Position numbers and translations under genes: made by a program. A DNA stretch of 29,071 bases, taken from contig JALURZ010000271.1 in NCBI GenBank assembly GCA_027058735.1, positions 1-29,071 of the forward strand. The letters run 5' to 3'. The stretch comes from Hyphomicrobiales bacterium. GTDB taxonomy: Bacteria > Pseudomonadota > Alphaproteobacteria > Rhizobiales > JALURZ01. The notes below the pieces were generated by a model. The model was not told where the DNA came from, did not search any database, and saw only the letters and a list, made by a program, of their open reading frames with translations. Position 1 is the first letter of the stretch; the number at the start of each line of letters is the position of its first letter. Shown piece by piece: positions 8,332-16,316 of this stretch.

Positions 8332-9612
8332 ATGGCTGCGGGCACTGCGGGCACGAATACTGAAAACGCACCTCTCATGACGGCTGACGGGGTGCCGCTC
8401 AAGCAGAGCCTGCAGCGCGCGCTCCGCCAGAAGCGCAGGGGCGCCTTCCTGCTGACCCTGCCGCTGCTGGTCTTCATTTTCATATTCTTTGTCGCTCCCA
8501 TCGCCGACATGATGTTCCGCAGCATCGAAAACGAAGTGGTGGGCAAATATATTCCGCGCACGGTTGCCGCGCTCAAGGACTGGGATGCGACCTCTGGAGA
8601 ACTGCCCGACGAGAAAGTTTTCGCCGCGTTGGTGGAAGACATCAAGATCGGCCGCAAGGACCGCACCATCGGCAAGGTCGCGCGGCGTCTGAATTATGAG
8701 ATCGCCGGCATGTCGAGCCTGTTTCGCTCCACCGCGCGCAGGGTGGCGCGCCTCGATGAGGGTCCCTACAAGGAAGCCCTGATCGCGATCAGGCCGCAAT
8801 GGGGCGAACTGGAAACCTGGCAATTGATCCAGCGTGAAAGCGGAAAATACACGGCGTCCTATTATCTCGCCGCGGTGGATGCGCGTTTCGACAATGCGGG
8901 CAATATCGTCGCGCAGCCCGAGGAGCGGCAGATCTATACGTTCCTGTTCGGGCGGACGATGGCGATGAGCCTGTCCATCACGCTGCTGTGCATTCTGCTC
9001 GGTTTTCCGATCGCCTATCTGCTCGCCACGCTGCCGCTGCGCTACGCCGCACTGCTGATGATCCTTGTGCTGCTGCCGTTCTGGACATCGCTGCTGGTGC
9101 GCACCACCGCGTGGATCGCGATGTTGCAGCAACAAGGGGTGATCAACGACCTGCTGGTGCTGGTTGGTATTATTTCCGACGAGGGCAGGCTGCAGCTGAT
9201 TCACAACAAGACCGGCACCCTGATCGCCATGACCCACATCCTGCTGCCGTTCATGATCCTGCCGCTGTATTCGGTGATGAAAACCATTCCGCCGAGTTAC
9301 ATGCGCGCGGCCCGTTCCCTTGGGGCGACCCAGGCCCGGGCCTTCATCAAGGTCTATTTGCCGCAGACCCTCTCGGGCATGGGGGCCGGGACCATTCTGG
9401 TCTTCATCCTGTCGATCGGGTTCTACATCACCCCGGCGCTTGTCGGCGGCACCAGCGGCACGTTCATATCGAACTACATTGCCGATCATGTCTCCACGAC
9501 GCTGAACTGGGGGCTGGCCGCCGCGCTCGGCGTGATGCTGCTGGCGCTCGTGCTGGCGCTCTACCTGATCTATGACAAGGCCGTCGGCATCGACAACATG
9601 AAACTGGGCTAG
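8332..9612 (+). CDS. ABC transporter permease 1, PotB-like, with long periplasmic insertion
   Basis: Inner-membrane permease, 426 residues. TM1 is at about 38-58 (AFLLTLPLLVFIFIFFVAPI). The next segment starts only near residue 209 (MSLSITLLCILLGFPIAYLL), so about 145 hydrophilic residues separate them, against the short loop of ordinary PotB proteins. The rest is a standard BPD_transp_1 region with the EAA-type coupling loop around YMRAARSLGATQARAF and LPQTLSGMGAG. The ribosome site is a modest GGGGG run about 10 nt upstream. It lies 96 nt after the binding-protein gene and 20 nt before the second permease. Confidence 0.88.
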   Translation: MAAGTAGTNTENAPLMTADGVPLKQSLQRALRQKRRGAFLLTLPLLVFIFIFFVAPIADMMFRSIENEVVGKYIPRTVAALKDWDATSGELPDEKVFAALVEDIKIGRKDRTIGKVARRLNYEIAGMSSLFRSTARRVARLDEGPYKEALIAIRPQWGELETWQLIQRESGKYTASYYLAAVDARFDNAGNIVAQPEERQIYTFLFGRTMAMSLSITLLCILLGFPIAYLLATLPLRYAALLMILVLLPFWTSLLVRTTAWIAMLQQQGVINDLLVLVGIISDEGRLQLIHNKTGTLIAMTHILLPFMILPLYSVMKTIPPSYMRAARSLGATQARAFIKVYLPQTLSGMGAGTILVFILSIGFYITPALVGGTSGTFISNYIADHVSTTLNWGLAAALGVMLLALVLALYLIYDKAVGIDNMKLG

Positions 9613-9632
9613 GCCCCGGGGGGAGAAGATCC

Positions 9633-10484
9633 ATGGCACTACCGGCACATGTCGAGCCGCTTGAACGCGCCTGGTACTACACGTTCCGGGTGATCTGCGC
9701 GCTGATATTCCTGTTCCTGATCATCCCGATTCTGGTGGTGATCCCGCTGTCGTTCAATGCGTTGCCGTATTTCACGTTCACGCCCGAGATGCTGAGATTC
9801 GATCCGGCGGGCTATTCGACCAAATGGTATGCCGACTTCTTCAGCAATCCGAACTGGCAGGGCGCGGTGCGCAACAGCGTTATCATCGCGTTTTTCGCGA
9901 CCATAATCGCCACAGTGCTCGGGACACTGGCCGCGCTGGGCCTGAGCCGCCCCGAAATGCCGTTCAAAAAGGCGTTCATGGCGTTGTTGATCTCGCCGAT
10001 GATCGTGCCGCTGATCATTTCCGCGGCCGGGATGTATTTTTTCTATTCGCGCATCGGGCTGGCATCGACCCATATCGGTGTCATCATCGCCCACGCGGCG
10101 CTGGGAACGCCGTTCGTCGTCATCACGGTAACGGCGACGCTTGTCGGCTTCGATCAGTCCTTGATCCGCGCCGGGCTCAATCTGGGCGGCAGTCCGCAAA
10201 CCGTCTTCTTCAAGATCATCATGCCGCTCATTCTGCCAGGCGTGATCTCCGGCGCCCTGTTTGCGTTCATTACATCGTTTGACGAGGTTGTCGTGGTGCT
10301 GTTCGTTGGAAGCTATGAGCAGCGAACCATTCCCTGGGCCATGTTCTCAGGGATCCGCGAACAGATATCGCCCACCATCCTTGCGGTCGCGACCATTCTG
10401 GTGCTGATCTCGGTGCTGTTGCTGACCACGGTCGAAATGCTGCGGCGGCGCTCCGAACGCCTGCGCGGCCTGTCGCCGGGCTAA
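9633..10484 (+). CDS. ABC transporter permease 2, PotC-like
   Basis: Second inner-membrane permease, 283 residues. Seen: an N-terminal hydrophobic segment (VICALIFLFLIIPILVVIPLSF), further TM segments, and the EAA-type loop around LIRAGLNLGGSPQTVFFKIIMPLILPG that contacts the ATPase. GGGGGGAGA stands just upstream of the ATG. Last gene of the importer operon, followed by a rho-independent terminator. Together with permease 1 it would form the heterodimeric channel. Confidence 0.9.
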   Translation: MALPAHVEPLERAWYYTFRVICALIFLFLIIPILVVIPLSFNALPYFTFTPEMLRFDPAGYSTKWYADFFSNPNWQGAVRNSVIIAFFATIIATVLGTLAALGLSRPEMPFKKAFMALLISPMIVPLIISAAGMYFFYSRIGLASTHIGVIIAHAALGTPFVVITVTATLVGFDQSLIRAGLNLGGSPQTVFFKIIMPLILPGVISGALFAFITSFDEVVVVLFVGSYEQRTIPWAMFSGIREQISPTILAVATILVLISVLLLTTVEMLRRRSERLRGLSPG

Positions 10485-10510
10485 AGTAAAGCGGCGCGCA
10501 ACAAATTCGA

Positions 10511-10539
10511 GGGGTCCCCCGTGTCGCGGGACCCCTTTT
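10511..10539 (+). terminator. Rho-independent terminator of the ABC operon
   Basis: GGGGTCCC (10511-10518) pairs with GGGACCCC (10528-10535) around a 9-nt loop and is followed by TTTT. It lies 26 nt after the second permease stop and just before the convergent hemA stop. Confidence 0.8.
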
Positions 10540-10561
10540 GTATTGAGCCTTTTGTATTGAG
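10534..10561. repeat. Two tandem 14-bp copies at the terminator tail
   Basis: CCTTTTGTATTGAG occurs twice with no gap (10534-10547 and 10548-10561). The first copy supplies the T-run of the terminator, so the duplication gives a second T-run between the ABC operon and the hemA stop. Confidence 0.85.
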
Positions 10562-10563
10562 CC

Positions 10564-11775
10564 TCAGGCCGCCAGCGGCAGTTCGAGACGCCGCCAGACT
10601 TCTGACAGTGCGCTCACCAGTTCGCGCATGATGTCATCGTCGTGAAGCGGCGAGGGGGTCAGGCGGAGGCGCTCGGTGCCCTTGGGCACGGTCGGGTAGT
10701 TGATCGGCTGGACATAGATGCCGTGCTCATGGAGCAGGATGTCGGTGAGTTCCTTGGCCCGCGCCGCATCGCCCACCATCACCGGCACGATATGGGTGGG
10801 GGTTTCCAGCACCGGCAGGCCGGCGTCCGCAAGCAGGCTTTTCAGCCGCGCCGCGCGTTGCTGATGGCGGATGCGCAGATCGTTGCTGGCGCGCACATGG
10901 CGCACGCTCGCCAGCGCCCCGGCGAGCAGGGCGGGGGGCAGGGAAGTGGTGAAAATAAAGCCGGGCGCATTGCAGCGTAGCGCATCGATCAGGGTCCTGG
11001 ATGCGGAGACATAACCGCCCATCAGCCCGAAGGCCTTGGCCAGCGTCCCCTCGATCACATCGACCCGGTGGGCCACGCCGTCGCGCTGCGAAATGCCGCC
11101 GCCGCGCTCGCCGTAGAGGCCGACCGCGTGAACCTCATCGAGATAGGTCAGCGCCCCGTAGCGCTCCGCCAGGTCACAAATGGCGCCGATCGGCGCGATA
11201 TCGCCATCCATCGAATAGACCGATTCAAAGACGATCAGCTTCGGCGCATCGCCGGCGGCGGCCAGCAATTCCTCAAGGTGAGCAAGGTCGTTGTGGCGGA
11301 AGATGCGCCGCTGCGCGCCCGAATAGCGCACGCCCTCGATCATCGAGGCATGGTTCATCTGATCGGACAGCACGACGCAGCCGGGAAGCAGCTTGGCCAA
11401 AGTGGCGATGCTGGCTGAATTCGAGACATAGCCGGAGGTAAACACGAGAGCGGCCTCTTTGCCATGAAGGTCGGCCAGTTCGCCCTCCAGTTCGCGGTGC
11501 AGATAGCTTGTGCCGGCGATATTGCGGGTCCCGCCCGCGCCGACGCCCATGCGCCGGGCCGCTTCGCAGAAAGTCCTGCTGACTTCCTGGTTCTGGCCCA
11601 TGCCCAGATAGTCGTTGGAGCACCACACGACCACATCGCTTACGGAGCCATCGCCGCGATGCAGCCGCGCGCGGGGGTAAGCGCCGGCAATCCGCTCAAG
11701 ATCAGCGAACACGCGGTAGCGCCCTTCGGAACGAACCTCGGCGACCGCCGCGGCGAAGCGTGACTCATAGTCCAT
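10564..11775 (-). CDS. hemA: 5-aminolevulinate synthase
   Basis: PLP enzyme that condenses glycine with succinyl-CoA to 5-aminolevulinate, entry step of haem synthesis by the C4 route found in alphaproteobacteria. The 403-residue product has the family's usual length. Seen: WCSNDYLGM, GGTRNIAGTSYLHRELE, FESVYSMDGD, the PLP-contacting DEVHAVGLYG (Asp213), and the Schiff-base lysine in TLAKAFGLMGGY (Lys247). These separate it from related KBL/BioF enzymes. I use ATG 11775 (MDYESRF), which has AGGAG about 7 nt upstream, rather than an upstream in-frame start. It is transcribed alone, convergent with the ABC operon. Upstream lies an FNR/FixK box, suggesting induction at low oxygen. Confidence 0.95.
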   Translation of the reverse strand: MDYESRFAAAVAEVRSEGRYRVFADLERIAGAYPRARLHRGDGSVSDVVVWCSNDYLGMGQNQEVSRTFCEAARRMGVGAGGTRNIAGTSYLHRELEGELADLHGKEAALVFTSGYVSNSASIATLAKLLPGCVVLSDQMNHASMIEGVRYSGAQRRIFRHNDLAHLEELLAAAGDAPKLIVFESVYSMDGDIAPIGAICDLAERYGALTYLDEVHAVGLYGERGGGISQRDGVAHRVDVIEGTLAKAFGLMGGYVSASRTLIDALRCNAPGFIFTTSLPPALLAGALASVRHVRASNDLRIRHQQRAARLKSLLADAGLPVLETPTHIVPVMVGDAARAKELTDILLHEHGIYVQPINYPTVPKGTERLRLTPSPLHDDDIMRELVSALSEVWRRLELPLAA

Positions 11776-11864
11776 GGAAGCACTCCTGCAATCCGGTCGG
11801 CTCAAATCCCGGCAAATCCGGGGCCGCGCCGATAGCCTTGCTCTGATTTATCGTTTATATTTGA

Positions 11865-11871
11865 ATTATTA
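11865..11871 (-). promoter_or_regulatory. hemA: hemA -10 element (candidate)
   Basis: On the minus strand TAATAAT lies at 11871-11865 in an AT-rich island. Transcription would start near 11858-11859, leaving a leader of about 83 nt. No good -35 is seen at the normal distance; the FNR/FixK box takes that place. Confidence 0.5.
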
Positions 11872-11893
11872 CAAACAGAAAAGGCCGGCGTCG

Positions 11894-11907
11894 TTGATGA
11901 AAATCAA
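11894..11907. promoter_or_regulatory. FNR/FixK-type binding site
   Basis: TTGAT-GAAA-ATCAA is a perfect match to the FNR/FixK consensus TTGAT-N4-ATCAA, extended by one more base pair on each side (G...C). Its centre (11900.5) lies about 41.5-42.5 bp upstream of the start implied by the hemA -10, the spacing of a class II activated promoter. It could also act on the divergent DUF1194 gene. Confidence 0.8.
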
Positions 11908-12078
11908 CTGCCCTGGCACCGCGGGAGAGCACACAAGCGGCCTTGCGTGTTGTCGGTTGGCGCGTCTACGCTGTGCGGGAGTCGAGGTGCGGATCGGAAA
12001 CCGGGGCTTGTGACATTGGCTGAGTGTGATCGCGTGCAGACCCGGGATGCCGGCAGAATCGGGGTGGTGCGCCGTTCC

Positions 12079-12786
12079 ATGCCGTTTCGCCGGTTCTGCG
12101 CGGCCATTGTGCTCGTGGCCGCCGGAATGCTGAGCGCGTCCTCGCCGCAGGGTTACGGCCAGGCCCGCCCGCCGGTGGATCTGCTGCTTATCCTGTCCAT
12201 CGACTGTTCCTACAGCGTGGATGCCCGCGAATTCGCGCTGCAGGCGCAGGGCCTGGCGCGCGCCTTCCGCGATCCTGACGTGATCGCCGCGATCGGCAGG
12301 GGTGCGTATGGGCGCATCGCGGTCAGTGTCGTGCAGTGGTCCGATCAGGGCCAGGAGGCGGTTGTTGTGCCGTGGATGGAGGTGTCCGGCGCGGCCGCGG
12401 CGCTGGTGCTGTCGCAAAAGCTCGCCACCATGGCGCGGGTATCGGCGATCGGCGCGACGTCGATCACCTCCATGATCCGGTTCGGGCTCCGCTATCTGGC
12501 GCAGGCGCCGTTCCGCTCAGCGCGCCAGGTGATCGATATCGCGACCGACGGGCGCAACAATATCGGCGGCTATCCGATGCCCCTGCGCGATCTCGCCATC
12601 TCCCGGGGCGTCACCATCAATGGTCTCGCCATCCTCAACGAAGTGCCGACACTGGACAAGTATTTCGAGCTCTATGTCGCCGGCGGCCCGGCCAATTTTG
12701 TGATCTCCGCCAACAATTACGACGCATTCGCCGAGGCCATCAAACGCAAACTCATCATGGAGATCACCGGCGCCGGGTTGTCCTGA
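12079..12786 (+). CDS. DUF1194 (von Willebrand A-like) exported protein
   Basis: Predicted periplasmic protein of 235 residues with a signal peptide (MPFRRFCAAIVLVAAGML..., cleavage near GYGQA at residue 29) followed by a VWA-like fold. The metal-site motif DxSxS is present as DCSYS (42-46), and IATDGRNNIGG supplies the later metal-site segment. The family is widespread in alphaproteobacteria and its function is unknown. I start at ATG 12079 because it gives a compact signal peptide; the frame is open further upstream and a GTG at 12064 is also possible. It is divergent from hemA, so the FNR/FixK box could affect it too. It ends 86 nt before the benzoate-CoA ligase gene. Confidence 0.75.
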   Translation: MPFRRFCAAIVLVAAGMLSASSPQGYGQARPPVDLLLILSIDCSYSVDAREFALQAQGLARAFRDPDVIAAIGRGAYGRIAVSVVQWSDQGQEAVVVPWMEVSGAAAALVLSQKLATMARVSAIGATSITSMIRFGLRYLAQAPFRSARQVIDIATDGRNNIGGYPMPLRDLAISRGVTINGLAILNEVPTLDKYFELYVAGGPANFVISANNYDAFAEAIKRKLIMEITGAGLS

Positions 12787-12872
12787 GCGCCGCGGCGCGC
12801 CAGCCATCTTTACAGGCGGGTGCCGGCTGGGCCAGAGTGCGCCTTTCAAGGACGGTTCAGGCGGGATCCAAA

Positions 12873-14426
12873 ATGGCGGTTCAGGACATCAGTTTTCCTC
12901 GCGAGTACAATGCCGCGGTCGATCTGCTGGACAGCAATGTCGAGGCCGGGCGCGGCGACAAGGTTGCGTTCATCGACCCGCATAACGAGATCACCTATGC
13001 CGGGCTGCAGGCGCGCGCCAACCAGGTCGCCAATCTGTGGGGCCGGCTGGGGATCGCGCGCGAGGCCCGGATTGCGCAGATCATGGTGGACAGCGTCGAT
13101 TTTCCGGCCGTCTATTTCGGCTCGATCAAGGCGGGGGTCATCCCGGTTCTGCTCAACACGCTCCTGTCGGCGGATTACTACAACTTCATATTCAAGGACA
13201 GCCGGTGTCAGGCGGTCGTCGTGTCCGCCGCCCTGCTGCCGGTCGTGGAACAGGCGCTCGACGGGGTTGCGACGGTGCGCCATATCATTGTCGTCGATGG
13301 CGAGGGCCACGGTCATGAGGATTTCCACACCCTCATCAGGGGCGAAAAGGACACCTTCGACGCGGTCGATACCTGTAGTGACGAAGTCGCCTTCTGGCTC
13401 TATTCATCGGGCACCACCGGCATGCCCAAAGGCGTCAGGCATGTTCATACCAGCGCCAAGTTCACCGCCCTCACCATGGGCCGGGAACTGATTGAAATCC
13501 GCGAGGACGACGTCTCGTTTTCCGCCGCCAAACTGTTCTTTGCCTATGGGCTCGGCAACGGCATTTCGGTGCCCATGTCGGTCGGGTCCACGACGGTTCT
13601 TTTTGATGGCCCGCCGACGCCCGACACCGTGTTCCAGACCATGAAGGCGCATCAGCCCACCCTGTTTTACGGGGTGCCGACGCTGTATGCCGCCATGCTG
13701 GCCTCGCCGGCCTGCACGCCGGAGAACGGGTCGGCGAGGTTGCGCCGGTGCGTGTCGGCCGGCGAAGCGCTGCCGCGCGATGTCGGCGAGCGCTGGCAGG
13801 AGAAGTTCGGGGTGGAGATTCTCGATGGTGTCGGCTCGACCGAATTGCTGCACATTTTTCTCGCCAACCGGCCGGGCAACGCCCGGTATGGCAAATCGGG
13901 CCTGCCGATCACCGGCTACGACATGAAGCTCGTCGATGAGGCGGGCGAGCCGGTTGAGAAGGGTGAGATCGGCGAACTCGCGGTCAATGGCCTTTCCGCG
14001 GCGGAAGGTTACTGGAACCAGCGCGAAAAAACCCGCGCCACCTTCCGGGGCGAATGGACGTTTACGGGCGACAAATATTTCATCGACGAAGAAGGCTTTT
14101 ACAATTATTGCGGGCGCAGCGACGACATGTTCAAGGTGGGCGGCATCTGGGTGTCCCCGTTCGAGGTCGAATCCGCGCTGGTTTCCCACGACAAGGTCGT
14201 CGAGGCGGCGGTCGTGCCCCACGAGGATGACGAAAAGCTTATGAAACCCAAGGCCTTTGTCGTGCTGGCGGCAGGCGTGGCCAACGACGATGCGCTGTTT
14301 GAGGACCTCAAGCGCCATGTCCAGAAACAGGTGGGCAAGTGGAAATATCCGCGCTGGATCGAACCGGTCGGGGAACTGCCCAAGACATCGACGGGCAAAA
14401 TCCAGCGCTTCAAGCTGCGCGGCTAG
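12873..14426 (+). CDS. Benzoate-CoA ligase
   Basis: AMP-forming acyl-CoA synthetase, 517 residues, that activates benzoate to benzoyl-CoA with ATP and CoA. Seen: the phosphate-binding loop YSSGTTGMPKG (177-187), LFFAYGLGNG, the acyl-pocket and adenylate region GVGSTELLHIFL, the hinge segment YNYCGRSDDMFKVGGIWVSP, and the catalytic lysine in PKTSTGKIQRFKLRG (about Lys509). These are the signatures of the benzoate-CoA ligase (BclA/BadA) branch, and the box genes downstream support this substrate. Start at ATG 12873 (MAVQDISFPREYN); the ribosome site is weak. A 2- or 4-hydroxybenzoate preference cannot be excluded from sequence alone. Confidence 0.88.
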   Translation: MAVQDISFPREYNAAVDLLDSNVEAGRGDKVAFIDPHNEITYAGLQARANQVANLWGRLGIAREARIAQIMVDSVDFPAVYFGSIKAGVIPVLLNTLLSADYYNFIFKDSRCQAVVVSAALLPVVEQALDGVATVRHIIVVDGEGHGHEDFHTLIRGEKDTFDAVDTCSDEVAFWLYSSGTTGMPKGVRHVHTSAKFTALTMGRELIEIREDDVSFSAAKLFFAYGLGNGISVPMSVGSTTVLFDGPPTPDTVFQTMKAHQPTLFYGVPTLYAAMLASPACTPENGSARLRRCVSAGEALPRDVGERWQEKFGVEILDGVGSTELLHIFLANRPGNARYGKSGLPITGYDMKLVDEAGEPVEKGEIGELAVNGLSAAEGYWNQREKTRATFRGEWTFTGDKYFIDEEGFYNYCGRSDDMFKVGGIWVSPFEVESALVSHDKVVEAAVVPHEDDEKLMKPKAFVVLAAGVANDDALFEDLKRHVQKQVGKWKYPRWIEPVGELPKTSTGKIQRFKLRG

Positions 14427-14459
14427 CGGCGGGGCGTGAAAAAAGGGAGCAAGCGGGCA

Positions 14460-15083
14460 ATGGCGAAGGCGGACGCATCAATCACCAGCCGCTCGGCGTT
14501 GCGCGCGCTTGTGGGTGAGATTACGCCGCTGGCGCGCGACAAGGAACAAAGCGCGCTCGACGAGTTCGCCAGGGGATTTATCGCGCTGTCTCCTTTCGCG
14601 GTCATCGGTTCGGTTGGCGCCGACGGGCATGTCGATGTGACCCCGCGCGGCGATCCGCCCGGCTTCGTCAGGGTTCTCGACGAGCACACGCTGCTGGTGC
14701 CCGAGCGTCCGGGCAACCGGCGCGTCGATACGATGCACAACCTGCTGGCCAATCCGCAGATGAGCCTCATTTTTTTCATGCCCGGCTATGAAGAAACCCT
14801 GCGCGTTCGCGGGCGCGGGTCGCTGCTGCGCGATCCCGCCCTCCTCGCCACCATGGCGGTGAATTCCAAAGTGCCGAAAATCGCCATCCAGGTGGATGTC
14901 GATTGCGTTTTTTTCCATTGTGCGAAGGCGCTGAAGCGCGCACGGCTGTGGGATCCGGACGCGCATGTTTCGAAAGGCGATTTTCCGTGTTTTTCGGAAA
15001 TTATCCGCGCCCAGAGAATGCCGCACAAATCGCGTGAGGACATAGACGAAGTGCTGCAAAGCACCTATCGCGATACGCTCTAG
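14460..15083 (+). CDS. PPOX-class FMN-dependent flavoprotein (pyridoxamine 5'-phosphate oxidase-like)
   Basis: Small flavin-binding split-barrel protein, 207 residues. Seen: FAVIGSVGADGHVDVTPRGDPPGFVRVLDEHTLLVPERPGN and NLLANPQMSLIFFMPG, typical of the pyridoxamine-phosphate-oxidase-like superfamily, then GRGSLLRDP and a C-terminal region with CVFFHCAKALKRARLW. The ATG at 14460 has AGGGAG about 10 nt upstream; a GTG at 14436 is a weaker option. It follows the ligase by 33 nt and so probably shares its transcript, then meets boxR tail to tail. The family includes F420- and FMN-dependent reductases of unknown substrates; a role in aromatic metabolism is only suggested by position. Confidence 0.75.
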   Translation: MAKADASITSRSALRALVGEITPLARDKEQSALDEFARGFIALSPFAVIGSVGADGHVDVTPRGDPPGFVRVLDEHTLLVPERPGNRRVDTMHNLLANPQMSLIFFMPGYEETLRVRGRGSLLRDPALLATMAVNSKVPKIAIQVDVDCVFFHCAKALKRARLWDPDAHVSKGDFPCFSEIIRAQRMPHKSREDIDEVLQSTYRDTL

Positions 15084-15102
15084 GCCCGGTGTTCGCGCGC
15101 CG

Positions 15103-15987
15103 TCAGCGCAGAACCGGTTCGCTGAGCGCAATCAGTTCCGCCACGCAAGGCTCCGGCGTCCGGCCCGATGTATCGATTACATAATCGGCGCGCGCGTGGG
15201 CCGCCTCGCGCCCCCCCAGCAGCGCTTTCAGGTCGTTCATGGCTTCGCTGTGCCCGGCCATGGGGCGCATATCGCCCTGATCCATGACCCGGGCCATGTG
15301 CTCTTCGGGCCGCGCCTTGATCCACACGACGGTGAAATGCTCCAGCAGCGTGTTATAGGCGGCCTCTTCACCGACCAGGCCGCCGCCGGTTTCCAGCACG
15401 ATTTTTTCCGACGACCTGGCCAGTTTCTGAAGCGCCATCAGTTCATAGCGCCGGTAGGCCTTTTCGCCGCCCAGTTCCATCAGTTCGGCGGTGTTCATGC
15501 CGGCAAGCTGCTCGACCTTTCTGGTCAGCCGCACGAACGGGACCCCCGCCGCCCTGGCCGCCGCCTGGCCCAATGTCGATTTGCCCGCCCCCCGCATGCC
15601 GATCAGCGCGATTCCCTTCAGCCGTTCGCCGCCGCCGAGTTTTTTCGACAACAACTGATAGGCGTCTTTCTGCTCATCGGGCGAAAGCTTTCGCAACAAG
15701 GTGTTCAGCGGCTGATAGTCAATGCGGATGTCATGGCCGTCATTCAGCATGGCCGGAATACTGGTGGAAAGCGCGTTGGCGACCCGGTCCAGCAGGCCCA
15801 GGGAAACATTCGCCTTGCCGCTTTCAAGATCGGCCAGATAGCGCTCCGATATTCCGGTCTGCTGAGACAGGGCGCGCCGCGTGAGCCTTATCTTCTTGCG
15901 CAGGCCGCGCACCTGCTGTCCAAGCCGGTGCGACAGGGCATTGATGACCTGGTCGGAACTTGTGTCGACCGGTGTCAACCTGTTCAC
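15103..15987 (-). CDS. boxR: BoxR/BzdR-type benzoyl-CoA-responsive regulator (XRE-shikimate kinase-like fusion)
   Basis: Two-domain regulator of 294 residues. Residues about 23-78 form an XRE-type helix-turn-helix (LGQQVRGLRKKIRL, LSQQTGISERYLADLESGKAN). From about residue 125 a shikimate kinase-like domain follows, with P-loop GMRGAGKST (130-138) and ETGGGLV. This fusion is the hallmark of BzdR and BoxR, in which the kinase-like domain senses benzoyl-CoA. The start is GTG 15987, chosen because AAGGGAG stands 7 nt upstream; longer frames lack this. It is divergent from boxC across a 329-bp region with several TGCA boxes. By analogy it represses the box genes until benzoyl-CoA appears. Confidence 0.9.
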   Translation of the reverse strand: MNRLTPVDTSSDQVINALSHRLGQQVRGLRKKIRLTRRALSQQTGISERYLADLESGKANVSLGLLDRVANALSTSIPAMLNDGHDIRIDYQPLNTLLRKLSPDEQKDAYQLLSKKLGGGERLKGIALIGMRGAGKSTLGQAAARAAGVPFVRLTRKVEQLAGMNTAELMELGGEKAYRRYELMALQKLARSSEKIVLETGGGLVGEEAAYNTLLEHFTVVWIKARPEEHMARVMDQGDMRPMAGHSEAMNDLKALLGGREAAHARADYVIDTSGRTPEPCVAELIALSEPVLR

Positions 15988-16316
15988 GTTTGCACTCCCT
16001 TTCGGGCAAATTCGGCCGCACCCGGCGTCGCTTATGGAAGTATAATGCACAAAATGCAAGAGAATAATTCCAGAATGCAAAAAAATGCCCCGATTTTGGC
16101 GTTCCTGATCGAAAACTCTGGTGCCGTCCGGCAGAAAAAGCTAACTATGTTTCTGGATTGGCCAGACTGATTTGAGATTTGTGCAATATAATGCTTTTTC
16201 ACGGTGGTTGAAGTCAGCGTCCGGTATCTGTCACTGTCGAAGGTGCGATACCGGAAGCCGGCCGGGTCACCGGGGGGGCGGGCGTTTCACAGGACCGGCA
16301 AGGCGGGCGAGCGGCA
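15988..16316. promoter_or_regulatory. boxR-boxC divergent control region with TGCA boxes
   Basis: TGCA occurs at 15991-15994, 16046-16049, 16055-16058, 16076-16079 and 16182-16185. The middle three sit in direct repeats of the form AATGCAMRA (AATGCACAA, AATGCAAGA, AATGCAAAA). BzdR, the characterised relative of this regulator, binds operators made of TGCA direct repeats. A minus-strand -10 TATACT (16044-16039) for boxR abuts the first repeat, and a plus-strand -10 TATAAT (16187-16192) for boxC abuts the 16182 box. Neither has a good -35. Confidence 0.6.
16187..16192 (+). promoter_or_regulatory. boxC: boxC -10 element (candidate)
   Basis: Perfect TATAAT at 16187-16192, directly after TGCA at 16182-16185. 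No consensus -35 stands 16-18 nt upstream. The leader to boxC would be about 118 nt. Confidence 0.45.

Noticed and set aside
12787..12798. GCGCCGCGGCGC palindrome after the DUF1194 gene as a terminator
   Set aside because: Loop-less, no T-run, and such GC palindromes are common by chance here.
15108..15128. Hairpin around GAACCGGTTC at the boxR 3' end as a terminator
   Set aside because: The stem needs a 3-nt bulge, has no loop and no T-run.
16045..16170. 41-codon open frame (starts MHKMQENN) between boxR and boxC
   Set aside because: It lies on the TGCA repeat region, has no ribosome site, and its repeated ATGCA is better explained as operator sequence.
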